Assembly (NCBI GenBank): GCA_964349455.1
Contig: CAYGGG010000005.1
Span: 1-28,577, forward strand
Reading direction: 5' to 3'
Source: CSSED10-109M sp964349455
Lineage (GTDB): Bacteria > Bacillota_I > Bacilli_A > RF39 > UBA660
DNA: 28,577 nucleotides
In this document: positions 7,338-14,724 of the stretch, in pieces
Position numbering within the stretch: position 1 is the first letter of the stretch
Layout: each line of letters starts with the position of its first letter
Translations under genes and position numbers: made by a program
The notes under the pieces: generated by a model
What the model was told of the DNA's origin: nothing
Seen by the model: only the letters and a program-made list of their open reading frames with translations
Database searches by the model: none

Positions 7338-9464
7338 TTACTGTTTTTTTACTAATGCTTCTTTAATTGAAAGGTTTAAACGACCTTTTTTGTCATTACC
7401 TAAAGACTTAACAAAAACCTCTTCACCTAATTTAACAACATCCGTTGTTTTTTCAACTCTTTCTTTAGATAGATGTGAAATATGAACTAAGCCATCACAT
7501 CCTGGCCATAATTGAACAAAACAACCAAAATCTTCTATTTTAACAACTTTCCCTTTATAAATTTTGCCCGTTTCAACTTCTTTAACAATATCTTCAATCA
7601 TTGCAATTGTCTTATCAATAATTTTAATATCAGTATGGTAAACAATAATTCGACCATCATCTTCTAAATCCACTTTAACTGCTGCTTTATCGTTAACCGA
7701 TAAAACATTACTTGACTCTAAAATGATTTTGGTAATTGTTTCCCCACCACGGCCAATTACTTCTTTTACTTTTTCTGGAGCGATTTTAATTATTTTTGTT
7801 TTTGGTGCATATTGACTTAATTCCTTTTTCGGTTCTTTAATTGTTTTGGCCATCGCTTTTAGAATTTCAATTCTTGCCTTTTTGGCCTGCTCTAATGCTT
7901 TTTCAAAAATAGTTCTTGAAACTCCAGAAATTTTAACATCCATTTGCATTGAACAAATTCCTTTTTCAGTTCCGGCAACTTTAAAATCCATATCACCCAT
8001 ATGATCTTCAAGACCTTGAATATCAGTTAAAACTTTATATTTGTCGCCTTTAGTGATTAATCCCATTGCAATTCCAGCAACTGGTCTTAAAATTGGCACT
8101 CCAGCAGCCATTAAAGCCATGCTACCAGCACAAATACTCGCCTGTGATGAAGAACCATTGCTTTCAAAAACTTCGGTTACAATACGAATAGTATAGGGGA
8201 ATTCATCTTCTGATGGAAGTACTTGTAAAAGCGCTTTTTCACCTAAAGCCCCATGCCCTACTTCTCTTCGCCCTGGCGGACCGTATCGACCGGTTTCACC
8301 AACACTAAATTGTGGAAAATTATAATGTAACATAAATCTTTTTTGATCTTCAATGCCAAGACCATCTAAAATCTGATGTTCACCTAAAGCTCCTAAAGTA
8401 ACAACACCTAATACTTGAGTTTCACCTCTTGTAAAAATTGCTGATCCATGGGTTCTTGGTAATAAGTCTATTTCGGTGCTTACATCTCTTAATTGATCCA
8501 TTTTACGGCCATCTGACCTTTTATCATGATTAACAATTAAATCTCTTAATACACTTGCTTCTAAATCTTCTAATGCTTTAGCAACCATCTTAACATTCCT
8601 ACAAGAATCATCATCTGCAAACTTTTCGATATACTGATTAATCACTTCTTCTTTTATTTTTTCTAATTCAGCATATTTTTTTAATTTTTCTTTTATTTTT
8701 AATGCTTTTTCAATATCACTTTTTGCTAATTTTTCGACTTCCTTAATTATTTCAGGATCATTTTGTTCAAGTTCAATTGTTACTTTTTCTTGTCCAACTT
8801 CTTTAATGATTTTTTCTTGAAACTTAACTAATTCTTTAATCGCATCATGTCCAAACATAATTGCATCAATCATATCTTTTTCTGATACTTCTTTACTACT
8901 TGCTTCAACCATATTAACTGCATCTTTTGTTCCAGCAACAATTAATTCAATATCACTTGTTTCTTTTTGAATTGAAGTTGGATTGATAATAAACTGTCCA
9001 TCAACTCGACCAACAATTACGCCTGCTACTGCTTGTTTAAATGGAATATTACTAACTGAAACAGCCAGTGAGCTACCAAGTAAAGCCATCATTTCTGGTG
9101 TATTATCTTGATCAACACTTAAAATTTCGTTAATAACATGAACATCATTGCGAAAACCATCAGGAAATAGTGGTCTTAGTGGTCGATCTATTAACCGGGC
9201 CGTTAGGGTTGCGTTATCAGTTGGTCTGCCCTCTCTTTTAATAAATCCACCGGGTATTTTTCCAACAGCATACAATTTTTCAAAATATTGAACCATTAAT
9301 GGGAAAAAGTCACCGTTGGTTCGGTACTTGCTCATCACAACTGCTGTTAAAACAACGGTGTCTCCATATCTGATTAAAACTGATCCATTGGCTTGTTTGG
9401 CAATTTCACCAGTTTCAATTGTAATTTTTCTTCCATAAAAATCGAGATTATATATTTTCTTCAT
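7338..9464 (-). CDS. pnp: Polyribonucleotide nucleotidyltransferase (PNPase)
   Basis: PNPase degrades RNA 3' to 5' by phosphorolysis and can add tails in reverse. The 708 residues show the complete layout: first RNase PH-like domain (about 1-215, with GGFIKREGRPTDNATLTARLID), a helical linker (about 240-310), the catalytic second RNase PH-like domain (about 318-545; FTRGETQ, SNGSSSQASICAGS, and Asp487 and Asp493 in GLEDHMGDMDFKVAGT), a KH domain with GRGG (571-574) and an S1 domain (633-702, GKVVKIEDFGCFV, GLVHISHLS). ATG 9464 has AAGGAGG upstream. It follows rpsO as in many bacteria; a hairpin sits in the 40-base gap. I see no separate promoter, so it is probably read through from rpsO. Confidence 0.97.
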   Translation of the reverse strand: MKKIYNLDFYGRKITIETGEIAKQANGSVLIRYGDTVVLTAVVMSKYRTNGDFFPLMVQYFEKLYAVGKIPGGFIKREGRPTDNATLTARLIDRPLRPLFPDGFRNDVHVINEILSVDQDNTPEMMALLGSSLAVSVSNIPFKQAVAGVIVGRVDGQFIINPTSIQKETSDIELIVAGTKDAVNMVEASSKEVSEKDMIDAIMFGHDAIKELVKFQEKIIKEVGQEKVTIELEQNDPEIIKEVEKLAKSDIEKALKIKEKLKKYAELEKIKEEVINQYIEKFADDDSCRNVKMVAKALEDLEASVLRDLIVNHDKRSDGRKMDQLRDVSTEIDLLPRTHGSAIFTRGETQVLGVVTLGALGEHQILDGLGIEDQKRFMLHYNFPQFSVGETGRYGPPGRREVGHGALGEKALLQVLPSEDEFPYTIRIVTEVFESNGSSSQASICAGSMALMAAGVPILRPVAGIAMGLITKGDKYKVLTDIQGLEDHMGDMDFKVAGTEKGICSMQMDVKISGVSRTIFEKALEQAKKARIEILKAMAKTIKEPKKELSQYAPKTKIIKIAPEKVKEVIGRGGETITKIILESSNVLSVNDKAAVKVDLEDDGRIIVYHTDIKIIDKTIAMIEDIVKEVETGKIYKGKVVKIEDFGCFVQLWPGCDGLVHISHLSKERVEKTTDVVKLGEEVFVKSLGNDKKGRLNLSIKEALVKKQ

Positions 9465-9479
9465 TTTTCCTCCTTATTA

Positions 9480-9504
9480 AAAGACACTCAAAAAGAGTAT
9501 CTTT
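9480..9504 (-). terminator. Intercistronic hairpin between rpsO and pnp (attenuator or processing site)
   Basis: AAAGACACTC (9480-9489) and GAGTATCTTT (9495-9504) form a 10-bp stem with one wobble and an A5/T5 loop. On the minus strand only a short TTTTAA follows before the pnp ribosome site. It directly abuts the rpsO stop codon. It could partially terminate transcription or be an RNase III-type processing site, as known for rpsO-pnp in other bacteria. Confidence 0.6.
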
Positions 9505-9774
9505 CTACTTTCTTAATCCTAATTCTTTGACAATTTTACGATATCTTGTAACATCATTTTTTAAGATATAATTTAATAAACTTCTTCTTTTTCCTACTTT
9601 TTTTAGCAGGCCTCGTTTTGAATGAAAATCATGTTTATGTTCCTTTAAATGTTCTGTTAGTTCATTTATTTCTTCAGTTAAAATTGCAACTTGCACCTCA
9701 ACTGAACCGGTATCTTTTTCATCTTTTGCAAATTTTTTAACGATTTTCTCTTTTGATTCTTTTGATAAAGCCAT
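9505..9774 (-). CDS. rpsO: 30S ribosomal protein uS15
   Basis: uS15 binds the central domain of 16S rRNA and contacts 23S rRNA (bridge B4). The 89-residue product starts MALSKESKEKIVKKFAKDEKDTGS and carries the family core TGSVEVQVAILTEEINELTEHLKEH, DFHSKRGLL and KRRSLLNYI; the length is exactly typical. The start is ATG 9774 because AGAGGAG lies upstream and relatives begin with MALS. An in-frame extension to 9849 would run through the leader and promoter -10 region. It has its own promoter behind truB and a leader of about 73 nt that may mediate feedback by S15. Confidence 0.97.
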   Translation of the reverse strand: MALSKESKEKIVKKFAKDEKDTGSVEVQVAILTEEINELTEHLKEHKHDFHSKRGLLKKVGKRRSLLNYILKNDVTRYRKIVKELGLRK

Positions 9775-9847
9775 TTTCTTTCTCCTCTCTTTAATTCGCC
9801 AATCCCTAGATTTAAGTTGGAGTTTCAAAAATCCAAGTAATTGGTAC
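9775..9847 (-). promoter_or_regulatory. Possible S15-responsive leader of rpsO
   Basis: The 5' leader predicted from the promoter can form alternative helices on the minus strand: TTGGA pairing TCCAA across a 10-nt loop, GGATTT pairing AAATCT around the same loop, and an outer CCAAT/ATTGG. Mutually exclusive helices next to the ribosome site are typical of S15 autoregulatory leaders, but sequences are not conserved between phyla, so this is only suggestive. Confidence 0.3.
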
Positions 9848-9853
9848 ATTCAT

Positions 9854-9882
9854 AATATACACTATATTATTAATTAATGCAA
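9854..9882 (-). promoter_or_regulatory. Promoter of rpsO
   Basis: On the minus strand TTGCAT (9882-9877), a 17-bp spacer and TATATT (9859-9854). It starts 2 bases beyond the truB stop codon, so rpsO-pnp can be transcribed apart from truB. Confidence 0.7.
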
Positions 9883-9884
9883 TA

Positions 9885-10718
9885 TTAAATAAACATTTTC
9901 CAAGGTTTCATTTTGGTTTTGTTTTTTTCATATGTTTGATAAATTGCTAATGCTTCATTTTGATCAATTAATAATACTTTTTCTTCTTGGTAAAGATTTT
10001 CAATTAATTGGCCATCTTTAATTTTTTCTTTTTTTATTTGAACAGTTGGAAATTCTTGTAATACTTCTTTTATTGATATTAAATCAGATTCAGTTATTTG
10101 TTCTAAATCTTTAGCTTGTTCTAAATCAAAATTTCCTTGCTTGGTTCTAATCAAACCAGTCATCGTGGCACATGTATTTAAATTTTTTGCAATATCTTCA
10201 ATTAAGCTGCGAATATAGGTTCCTTTACTTACCAATGTTTTAATGATAAATTCATTTTGATTAAAACTAATTAATTCTAGATGATAAATATTTACTTCTC
10301 TTTTTGGGATTTTTACTTCTTTCTTTTCTCTTGCATAATCATATAATCTTTGACCAGCAACTTTTACGGCTGAGTAGATTGGCACTTCTTGAATATATTT
10401 ACTAGGAAAATTATTTATAACCGTTTTTAATCCATTTTCGGTTATTTTTTTATTTGACTGATCAATTACCTCGCCAGTAATATCGCCCGTATCAGTTTTT
10501 AAACCTAGTCTTGCCGAAGCAAGATATTCTTTTTGATAGCCCGTTACTATTTCATTAATAATTGTAGCACGATTTACTAATACAATTAACAACCCTGTTG
10601 CCAGTGGATCCAATGTTCCGGCATGGCCTGCTTTTACTTTGAATTTTTTTTCAATTTGATTTACGATTTCGCGACTTGTTTTATCTTTTTCTTTATTTAT
10701 TAAAAATATTCCAGTCAT
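9885..10718 (-). CDS. truB: tRNA pseudouridine(55) synthase TruB
   Basis: TruB isomerises U55 to pseudouridine in the T-loop of tRNAs. The 277-residue protein begins MTGIFLINKEKDKTSREIV and contains the catalytic motif KAGHAGTLDPLATGLL with Asp37. Other family blocks are YQKEYLASARLGLKTDTGDITG, PIYSAVKVAGQRLYDYAREK and VSKGTYIRSLIEDI. Length is typical for a Gram-positive TruB. The start follows the stop of the upstream zinc-peptidase gene by one base, implying translational coupling; the ribosome site (AGAAGAAG) is weak and lies inside that gene. The usual infB-rbfA-truB-ribF neighbours are absent, although rpsO still follows. Confidence 0.95.
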   Translation of the reverse strand: MTGIFLINKEKDKTSREIVNQIEKKFKVKAGHAGTLDPLATGLLIVLVNRATIINEIVTGYQKEYLASARLGLKTDTGDITGEVIDQSNKKITENGLKTVINNFPSKYIQEVPIYSAVKVAGQRLYDYAREKKEVKIPKREVNIYHLELISFNQNEFIIKTLVSKGTYIRSLIEDIAKNLNTCATMTGLIRTKQGNFDLEQAKDLEQITESDLISIKEVLQEFPTVQIKKEKIKDGQLIENLYQEEKVLLIDQNEALAIYQTYEKNKTKMKPWKMFI

Positions 10719-10719
10719 T

Positions 10720-11415
10720 TTATCTTCTTCTTGTCATTAGGAATAATCTTATTATTTGTAATAAAGTTGCCACTAATGCGGCGACATATGTTAGGGCGGC
10801 GGCGTTTAACATCGCTTTGACTTTTTCTTTTTCGGATACATCAATTAAACCTAGTTCTAATAATTGTTGATTGGCTCTTTTTGAAGCATCAAATTCAACT
10901 GGTAATGTTACGATTTGGAAAAGAAAGGTTGCTAGTAAGATTAAAATCCCAATCATTAAATATTGGGTGATTCCCGCAAAAATTGCGATAAAAAGTGCAA
11001 AATAACCTAAATAGGATATTAAACTAACAACTGGTACTAAAGCCGCTCTAATTTTCATGAAAATATAACTTTCTTTATCTTGCAATGCATGCCCTACTTC
11101 ATGGGCGGCGATGGCAACTGCTGCTATTGAAGATTCATGAAAAATTGGCGTTGAAAGCCTTACTACTTTTTGCGTCGGATCATAATGATCTGATAATTCC
11201 CCTTTGACTTCAACAACATGAACTTTATTAAGACCATTATGATCTAAAATTCTTCTTGCTGCTTCAAAACCAGTAATATTTCGGTTTATTTTTGTTGTTC
11301 GGTATTCTTTAAATGCCCTACCAATATATGCTTGTGCACCAATTACAACAACGATTGCAACAACAAATAAAATAAAGGTTATCATATCTTCTAGACCCAT
11401 TAACATGAAATTCAT
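10720..11415 (-). CDS. YugP-type membrane zinc metallopeptidase
   Basis: A 231-residue integral membrane protein of the Zn_peptidase_2 (YugP) family. It has an N-terminal membrane helix (about 11-30), a soluble section with the zinc signature AAHEVGHALQ (His105, Glu106 and His109), and two or three further hydrophobic segments (about 122-165 and the C-terminal region). The segment GFEAARRILDHNGL is also characteristic of the family. The substrate is unknown; roles in membrane-protein turnover are assumed for relatives. Start ATG 11415 has AAAGGAGTGG upstream; internal ATG codons at residues 4 and 6 are possible but less well spaced. It heads the zinc peptidase-truB unit with its own promoter. 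Confidence 0.88.
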   Translation of the reverse strand: MNFMLMGLEDMITFILFVVAIVVVIGAQAYIGRAFKEYRTTKINRNITGFEAARRILDHNGLNKVHVVEVKGELSDHYDPTQKVVRLSTPIFHESSIAAVAIAAHEVGHALQDKESYIFMKIRAALVPVVSLISYLGYFALFIAIFAGITQYLMIGILILLATFLFQIVTLPVEFDASKRANQQLLELGLIDVSEKEKVKAMLNAAALTYVAALVATLLQIIRLFLMTRRR

Positions 11416-11439
11416 TTTACCACTCCTTTTGTCTTTAAA

Positions 11440-11468
11440 ATTATATCATACTTACATTTAATGAGCAA
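11440..11468 (-). promoter_or_regulatory. Promoter of the zinc peptidase-truB unit
   Basis: On the minus strand TTGCTC (11468-11463), a 17-bp spacer and consensus TATAAT (11445-11440) with extended TG (TGaTATAAT). It is divergent from the tRNA promoter, with 19 bases between the two -35 elements. Confidence 0.8.
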
Positions 11469-11487
11469 TTATTTTTTGAAAAAATTA

Positions 11488-11516
11488 TTGCATATATATG
11501 ATTTATATGGTAATAT
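11488..11516 (+). promoter_or_regulatory. Promoter of the tRNA pair
   Basis: TTGCAT (11488-11493), a 17-bp spacer and TAATAT (11511-11516), with extended TG (TGgTAATAT). The predicted start near 11523 is about 9 nt before the first tRNA. Confidence 0.7.
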
Positions 11517-11531
11517 TAAAAAGAACAAAAG

Positions 11532-11608
11532 GGACCCTTAGCTCAGTTGGTCAGAGCTCCCGGCTCATAACCGGGCAGTCGAAGGTTCGAATCCTTCAGG
11601 GTCCACCA
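11532..11608 (+). tRNA. tRNA with CAT anticodon, probably tRNA-Ile2 (lysidine type)
   Basis: A complete cloverleaf: acceptor GGACCCT/AGGGTCC, D-arm GCTC/GAGC, anticodon arm CCCGG-CTCATAA-CCGGG with anticodon CAT, T-arm GAAGG-TTCGAAT-CCTTC, discriminator A and an encoded CCA (11606-11608). G1-C72 pairing and the absence of the GGG/CCC anticodon-stem signature exclude initiator tRNA. The GGACC acceptor end and CGGCTCATAACCG core resemble Firmicute tRNA-Ile2, whose C34 is changed to lysidine by TilS so that it reads AUA. Elongator tRNA-Met is the alternative. Confidence 0.93.
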
Positions 11609-11609
11609 T

Positions 11610-11694
11610 GCAGGTGTGGCGAAATTGGCAGACGCGCTAGACTTAGGATCTAGTGTCTTATGACATGGGGGTTCAAGTCCCTTCACCTGCACCA
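11610..11694 (+). tRNA. tRNA-Leu (TAG anticodon)
   Basis: A class II tRNA: acceptor GCAGGTG/CACCTGC, anticodon loop CTTAGGA with anticodon TAG (reads CUA and other CUN), a long variable arm (TGTCTTATGACA region), T-loop GTTCAAGTC, discriminator A and an encoded CCA (11692-11694). Only one base separates it from the preceding tRNA, so both come from one transcript. Confidence 0.95.
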
Positions 11695-11701
11695 AATATT
11701 A

Positions 11702-11727
11702 AAAAAACATGCAAATGCATGTTTTTT
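11702..11727. terminator. Bidirectional terminator after the tRNAs and the 11744 gene
   Basis: AAAAAACATGC (11702-11712), a 4-nt loop and GCATGTTTTTT (11717-11727) form an 11-bp stem with T-runs on both strands. It ends the tRNA transcript and the convergent gene at 11744. Confidence 0.9.
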
Positions 11728-11743
11728 ACAAATAAAATAATAT

Positions 11744-12325
11744 TTATAAACTTCTTTTATATGTATTATCTAAACTATTAATTTCAGCAAGTCTTTTATT
11801 TTCTACTTTTTTTTGTTCTAACGTTTCTACATCTTCAGGTGTTAATTCACCAATAGCACTTGCTTCAAAAAACTCTGGTCCTTTACTTGAAAAATGAAAA
11901 ATATTATTTCTAACCAAGCCTATTGATGCCCCCGAATTACCTTGTTGGTTTAATATTTTAACTGTTTCTTCAATTTGAACACCGTTTTCAAGAGCTTCTA
12001 ATATTTCTAAAACAAATTCAATGGTTTTTCCTAAATATAAATTGGCACTGTTGATATATACTAGTTTTTCCCATTCCTGCCATCTTTCAGGAAAGATTAA
12101 TTGTTTTCCTTTTTCAATCCAATCAGGAATCATTTTATCTGCCCTTTTTTTCCCTTCTTGTTCGACATAATCAATATAGTCTTGAGTTAAACTATCCGTT
12201 CTTAGTGGATACCCATTATATACTGCATCAATTGGTTCTCCATCTTCTTTTGCCTTAAACATGATGGCGATTACTTCCCTTATTGTCCGTTCTGGTCCAA
12301 AAATCACTTTTTTATATTCATTCAT
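11744..12325 (-). CDS. Hypothetical protein, 193 aa
   Basis: Not recognised. A soluble, acidic, probably mostly helical protein without signal peptide or membrane segment. It begins MNEYKKVIFGPERTIREV. The middle contains GEPIDAVYNGYPLRTDSLTQ and an aromatic patch FPERWQEWEKLVYI, then a helix-rich part with IEFVLEILEALENGVQIEET. The C-terminal third is polar (EDVETLEQKKVENKRLAEI). The start is ATG 12325 with AAGGAGG eight bases upstream. It is the second gene of a two-gene unit with the 135-residue gene (30-base gap) and ends at the terminator shared with the tRNAs. Normal codon use and a good ribosome site support a real gene; the function is unknown. Confidence 0.75.
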   Translation of the reverse strand: MNEYKKVIFGPERTIREVIAIMFKAKEDGEPIDAVYNGYPLRTDSLTQDYIDYVEQEGKKRADKMIPDWIEKGKQLIFPERWQEWEKLVYINSANLYLGKTIEFVLEILEALENGVQIEETVKILNQQGNSGASIGLVRNNIFHFSSKGPEFFEASAIGELTPEDVETLEQKKVENKRLAEINSLDNTYKRSL

Positions 12326-12355
12326 CTTTTTCCTCCTTAAACAAAATTTTTTTTG

Positions 12356-12763
12356 TTATTTTTTGATCATATTTAATAAATTTACTTTAAACATATCTTT
12401 ATCGGCATCTTGTTTTGATATCATAACCCCTTTATATGAGGTTAATTCACTTTGGTGCCCTTCGATTAATATTTTAGCGGGCTCAATTGTTACTAATTTT
12501 ACCAGTTTTCTTTCAGGATTTACTTCATATATTAGTTTTAAATAACCATGAACTTTTACAAACAACATATCGGTTGGAAGTTTTAATTCGTATTTTTTGA
12601 TTTCATTCTCTTCAATTATATCACCTAAAAAATCTCCATTTTTTAATGAAGGATAGTAACTAAAATATAATTTTTTATAGGATAACATGTTGTATTTCTT
12701 TAATGAGCGTTCTAATTTTCTGAATTCTGCTTCGTTTTCGAATTCAATTGAATACTTATCCAT
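12356..12763 (-). CDS. Hypothetical protein, 135 aa
   Basis: Not recognised. A soluble protein with alternating charged and hydrophobic residues. It begins MDKYSIEFENEAEFRKLERSLKKYNM; the rest (LPTDMLFVKVHGYLKLIYEV, RKLVKLVTIEPAKILIEGH) looks beta-rich. No signal peptide, metal motif or membrane segment is visible. Start ATG 12763 has a strong GGGAGGGTGA upstream and follows a near-consensus promoter. It leads the two-gene unit with the 193-residue gene. No homology-based function can be offered from sequence reading alone. Confidence 0.75.
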   Translation of the reverse strand: MDKYSIEFENEAEFRKLERSLKKYNMLSYKKLYFSYYPSLKNGDFLGDIIEENEIKKYELKLPTDMLFVKVHGYLKLIYEVNPERKLVKLVTIEPAKILIEGHQSELTSYKGVMISKQDADKDMFKVNLLNMIKK

Positions 12764-12789
12764 AATTAGTCACCCTCCCTATCATGTTA

Positions 12790-12818
12790 ATAGTAACACC
12801 AATTCATTTTAATGTCAA
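12790..12818 (-). promoter_or_regulatory. Promoter of the two hypothetical genes
   Basis: On the minus strand a perfect TTGACA (12818-12813), a 17-bp spacer and TACTAT (12795-12790) with extended TG (TGtTACTAT). Confidence 0.8.
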
Positions 12819-12849
12819 ATAAAAAACAGAAATGGTTTACATTTCTGTT
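12819..12849 (-). terminator. Intrinsic terminator of the lipoprotein operon
   Basis: AACAGAAATG (12825-12834) and CATTTCTGTT (12840-12849) form a 10-bp stem with loop GTTTA, followed on the minus strand by a T-run. It directly abuts the -35 of the next promoter. Confidence 0.85.
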
Positions 12850-12859
12850 ATCTTATCTG

Positions 12860-14713
12860 TTATCTTATTTTTAAACTCTGCCACTGAATAACATTACCCT
12901 GCTCATCATAGAGAGTTCCGCCGTGATCTGGTCCTATTATTGTTGTATCTTCAACCGAATTATAAATGTCTTCTCTTGGTTGTGATTGTTCTGGTTGAGG
13001 TGATGTATTTTGTTGAGTATCGGCCGGCTGATAAGATTGTTGTTGGCCAACTTGACGCATATGATTTCCATTTTCGTCATAAATTGGATTACCACTGCTA
13101 TCCCATAGATAACCATTGGCATCAACTGTAATTCCTGGAACAATAACGACTGTTTCATTTGGTCCTTTTTCAATAATGGTTGGTCCTTGAACATCATCAC
13201 CATGTTCTTTTTTGGCATCATCCATCAGCTTTTTAAATTCATCATATGATACTCTTGCTGCTTGATTAAAAGCGCTTAAGTAAGGAGATGCAAACTCAGT
13301 TCCATTAAATTTACGATATTTCGATTCCACAATAGAATCTACTCTTGTATAAGTAAGTCCTTGTTCAACTAATCTTGCACCGTAATTCATTCCTTGGTAT
13401 TTACCTAATACTGCTGCTTGCTCAATAATTGTATTTCTATATTCTTTATTATATTCTTCAATATAAACTTGTGTATAAGCAGATTGGTTGGCATATTTTG
13501 CATCATAGCCTGTTGGAAATTTTCTTGGGAAAGGCTCGGGACGTCCCAAACTTGATGAATTAGTTGTATCAAATATTGCATCACGATTCCCTGCTTCAAA
13601 TCCATCTTTCATTCCTTTTGCTCTTAACTCCGCATCTTGATTTGTTTGATCGATTTTTTCTTTGGTAATTGGTGTTTGATTTGTTGGTGAAACAGGTTTT
13701 TGTGTTGTTGTAACTGTTTCCTGCATCAAATGTTCTTTTTTGGCCATTTGATTTTCTTCAATTGACTCTCTTGCAACAAATACAATCTTTGCTTTTTCAA
13801 TTACGTTCGCAACTAATAATTTGAATTTTGAAGCAACCTTGTTTTTTTCAGCATATTCTTTCATTTGCTCGTCATATTTATATTCAAGATTTTTTCTTGC
13901 TTCAATACTATTATCTGAATATCTTGAAGCAATATTCGGATTATAACGGGCTTCTTTATTTTCGATACAATTTGTTTGATTAGCAAACATAATTAATTCT
14001 AATGCTTCTAGCTTATTTCCATAACGATTGAATACTGCTTTATCATTTAACAAATTATGATAAACAAACCATATTTTACTTTGAATTAACATACTAACAC
14101 CATCTGGAAGTTTTTTCCATTGATCACTTGCATATAAATCTTCAATTTCTTTTACAAGAATCCCGACAACGTCTAGCTTTTCAGCTTCACTTGCAACATT
14201 ATATCGAGCAATTAATTCTTGAATTTTTATTAATTCAACTTGTGAATTTGGATTTACAATTAATGATGCTACATCAATCATATGACCTGGCTTTGAATAT
14301 AATGCATCACTTGCAACTGTATTAATCATTTGCGTTGCTTTATCCATTAAGATTTCAGCATTGAAACGATCATCATATAAATGTGCTGCTTGTGATGGCG
14401 AAATGTCCTCAATATTTAATAATATGTATAGAGCTAGGACATCTTCAACATTTAATTCCCCTAGACCATGAAGTCCTGCGTTTTCAACAAAATGAATTAA
14501 TCTTTCTTCTATTGCTGCAAAATCATTTACTTCATCAATAATTAATTCTAAATCATCAACTTCTTCTTGTTTTTCAATAACGGGTGGTTCGATTTTAGTT
14601 TCAGTTGTGCAGCTACTTAAAGTAAAACCAGTTGTTGCAATAACAATTGCGGCAAGTCCTGCAAATACATGACCTTTATACTTCCGGTTAATAAATCCTT
14701 TTCTTTTTTCCAT
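12860..14713 (-). CDS. Putative surface lipoprotein, 617 aa
   Basis: The function is not recognised. The N-terminus is a lipoprotein signal: basic residues (MEKRKGFINRKYKG), a hydrophobic stretch and lipobox LSSC (residues 32-35), so Cys35 should be lipidated and the protein held on the outer face of the membrane. The long middle is helical and rich in Glu, Lys and Ala (about 40-360). A Gly/Tyr-rich section follows (GMKDGFEAGNRDA, VLGKYQGMNYGARL). The C-terminus has YD-repeat-like pieces (GNPIYDENGNHM, LYDEQGNVIQW) around a Gln/Pro-rich linker. The start is ATG 14713: AGGGGTGA lies six bases before it and overlaps the stop of the upstream gene, while GTG 14722 would be inside that site. It is co-transcribed with the fibronectin-type protein, suggesting joint action at the surface. 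Confidence 0.8.
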   Translation of the reverse strand: MEKRKGFINRKYKGHVFAGLAAIVIATTGFTLSSCTTETKIEPPVIEKQEEVDDLELIIDEVNDFAAIEERLIHFVENAGLHGLGELNVEDVLALYILLNIEDISPSQAAHLYDDRFNAEILMDKATQMINTVASDALYSKPGHMIDVASLIVNPNSQVELIKIQELIARYNVASEAEKLDVVGILVKEIEDLYASDQWKKLPDGVSMLIQSKIWFVYHNLLNDKAVFNRYGNKLEALELIMFANQTNCIENKEARYNPNIASRYSDNSIEARKNLEYKYDEQMKEYAEKNKVASKFKLLVANVIEKAKIVFVARESIEENQMAKKEHLMQETVTTTQKPVSPTNQTPITKEKIDQTNQDAELRAKGMKDGFEAGNRDAIFDTTNSSSLGRPEPFPRKFPTGYDAKYANQSAYTQVYIEEYNKEYRNTIIEQAAVLGKYQGMNYGARLVEQGLTYTRVDSIVESKYRKFNGTEFASPYLSAFNQAARVSYDEFKKLMDDAKKEHGDDVQGPTIIEKGPNETVVIVPGITVDANGYLWDSSGNPIYDENGNHMRQVGQQQSYQPADTQQNTSPQPEQSQPREDIYNSVEDTTIIGPDHGGTLYDEQGNVIQWQSLKIR

Positions 14714-14724
14714 CTTTTTCACCC

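Noticed and set aside
9775..9849. N-terminal extension of uS15 to 9849
   Set aside because: Would translate the leader and reach the promoter region; uS15 proteins begin at MALS, which has its own ribosome site.
12937..13221. Minus-strand ORF in another frame within the lipoprotein gene
   Set aside because: Fully contained in the lipoprotein frame, which has a signal peptide, promoter and terminator; the alternative has no ribosome site.
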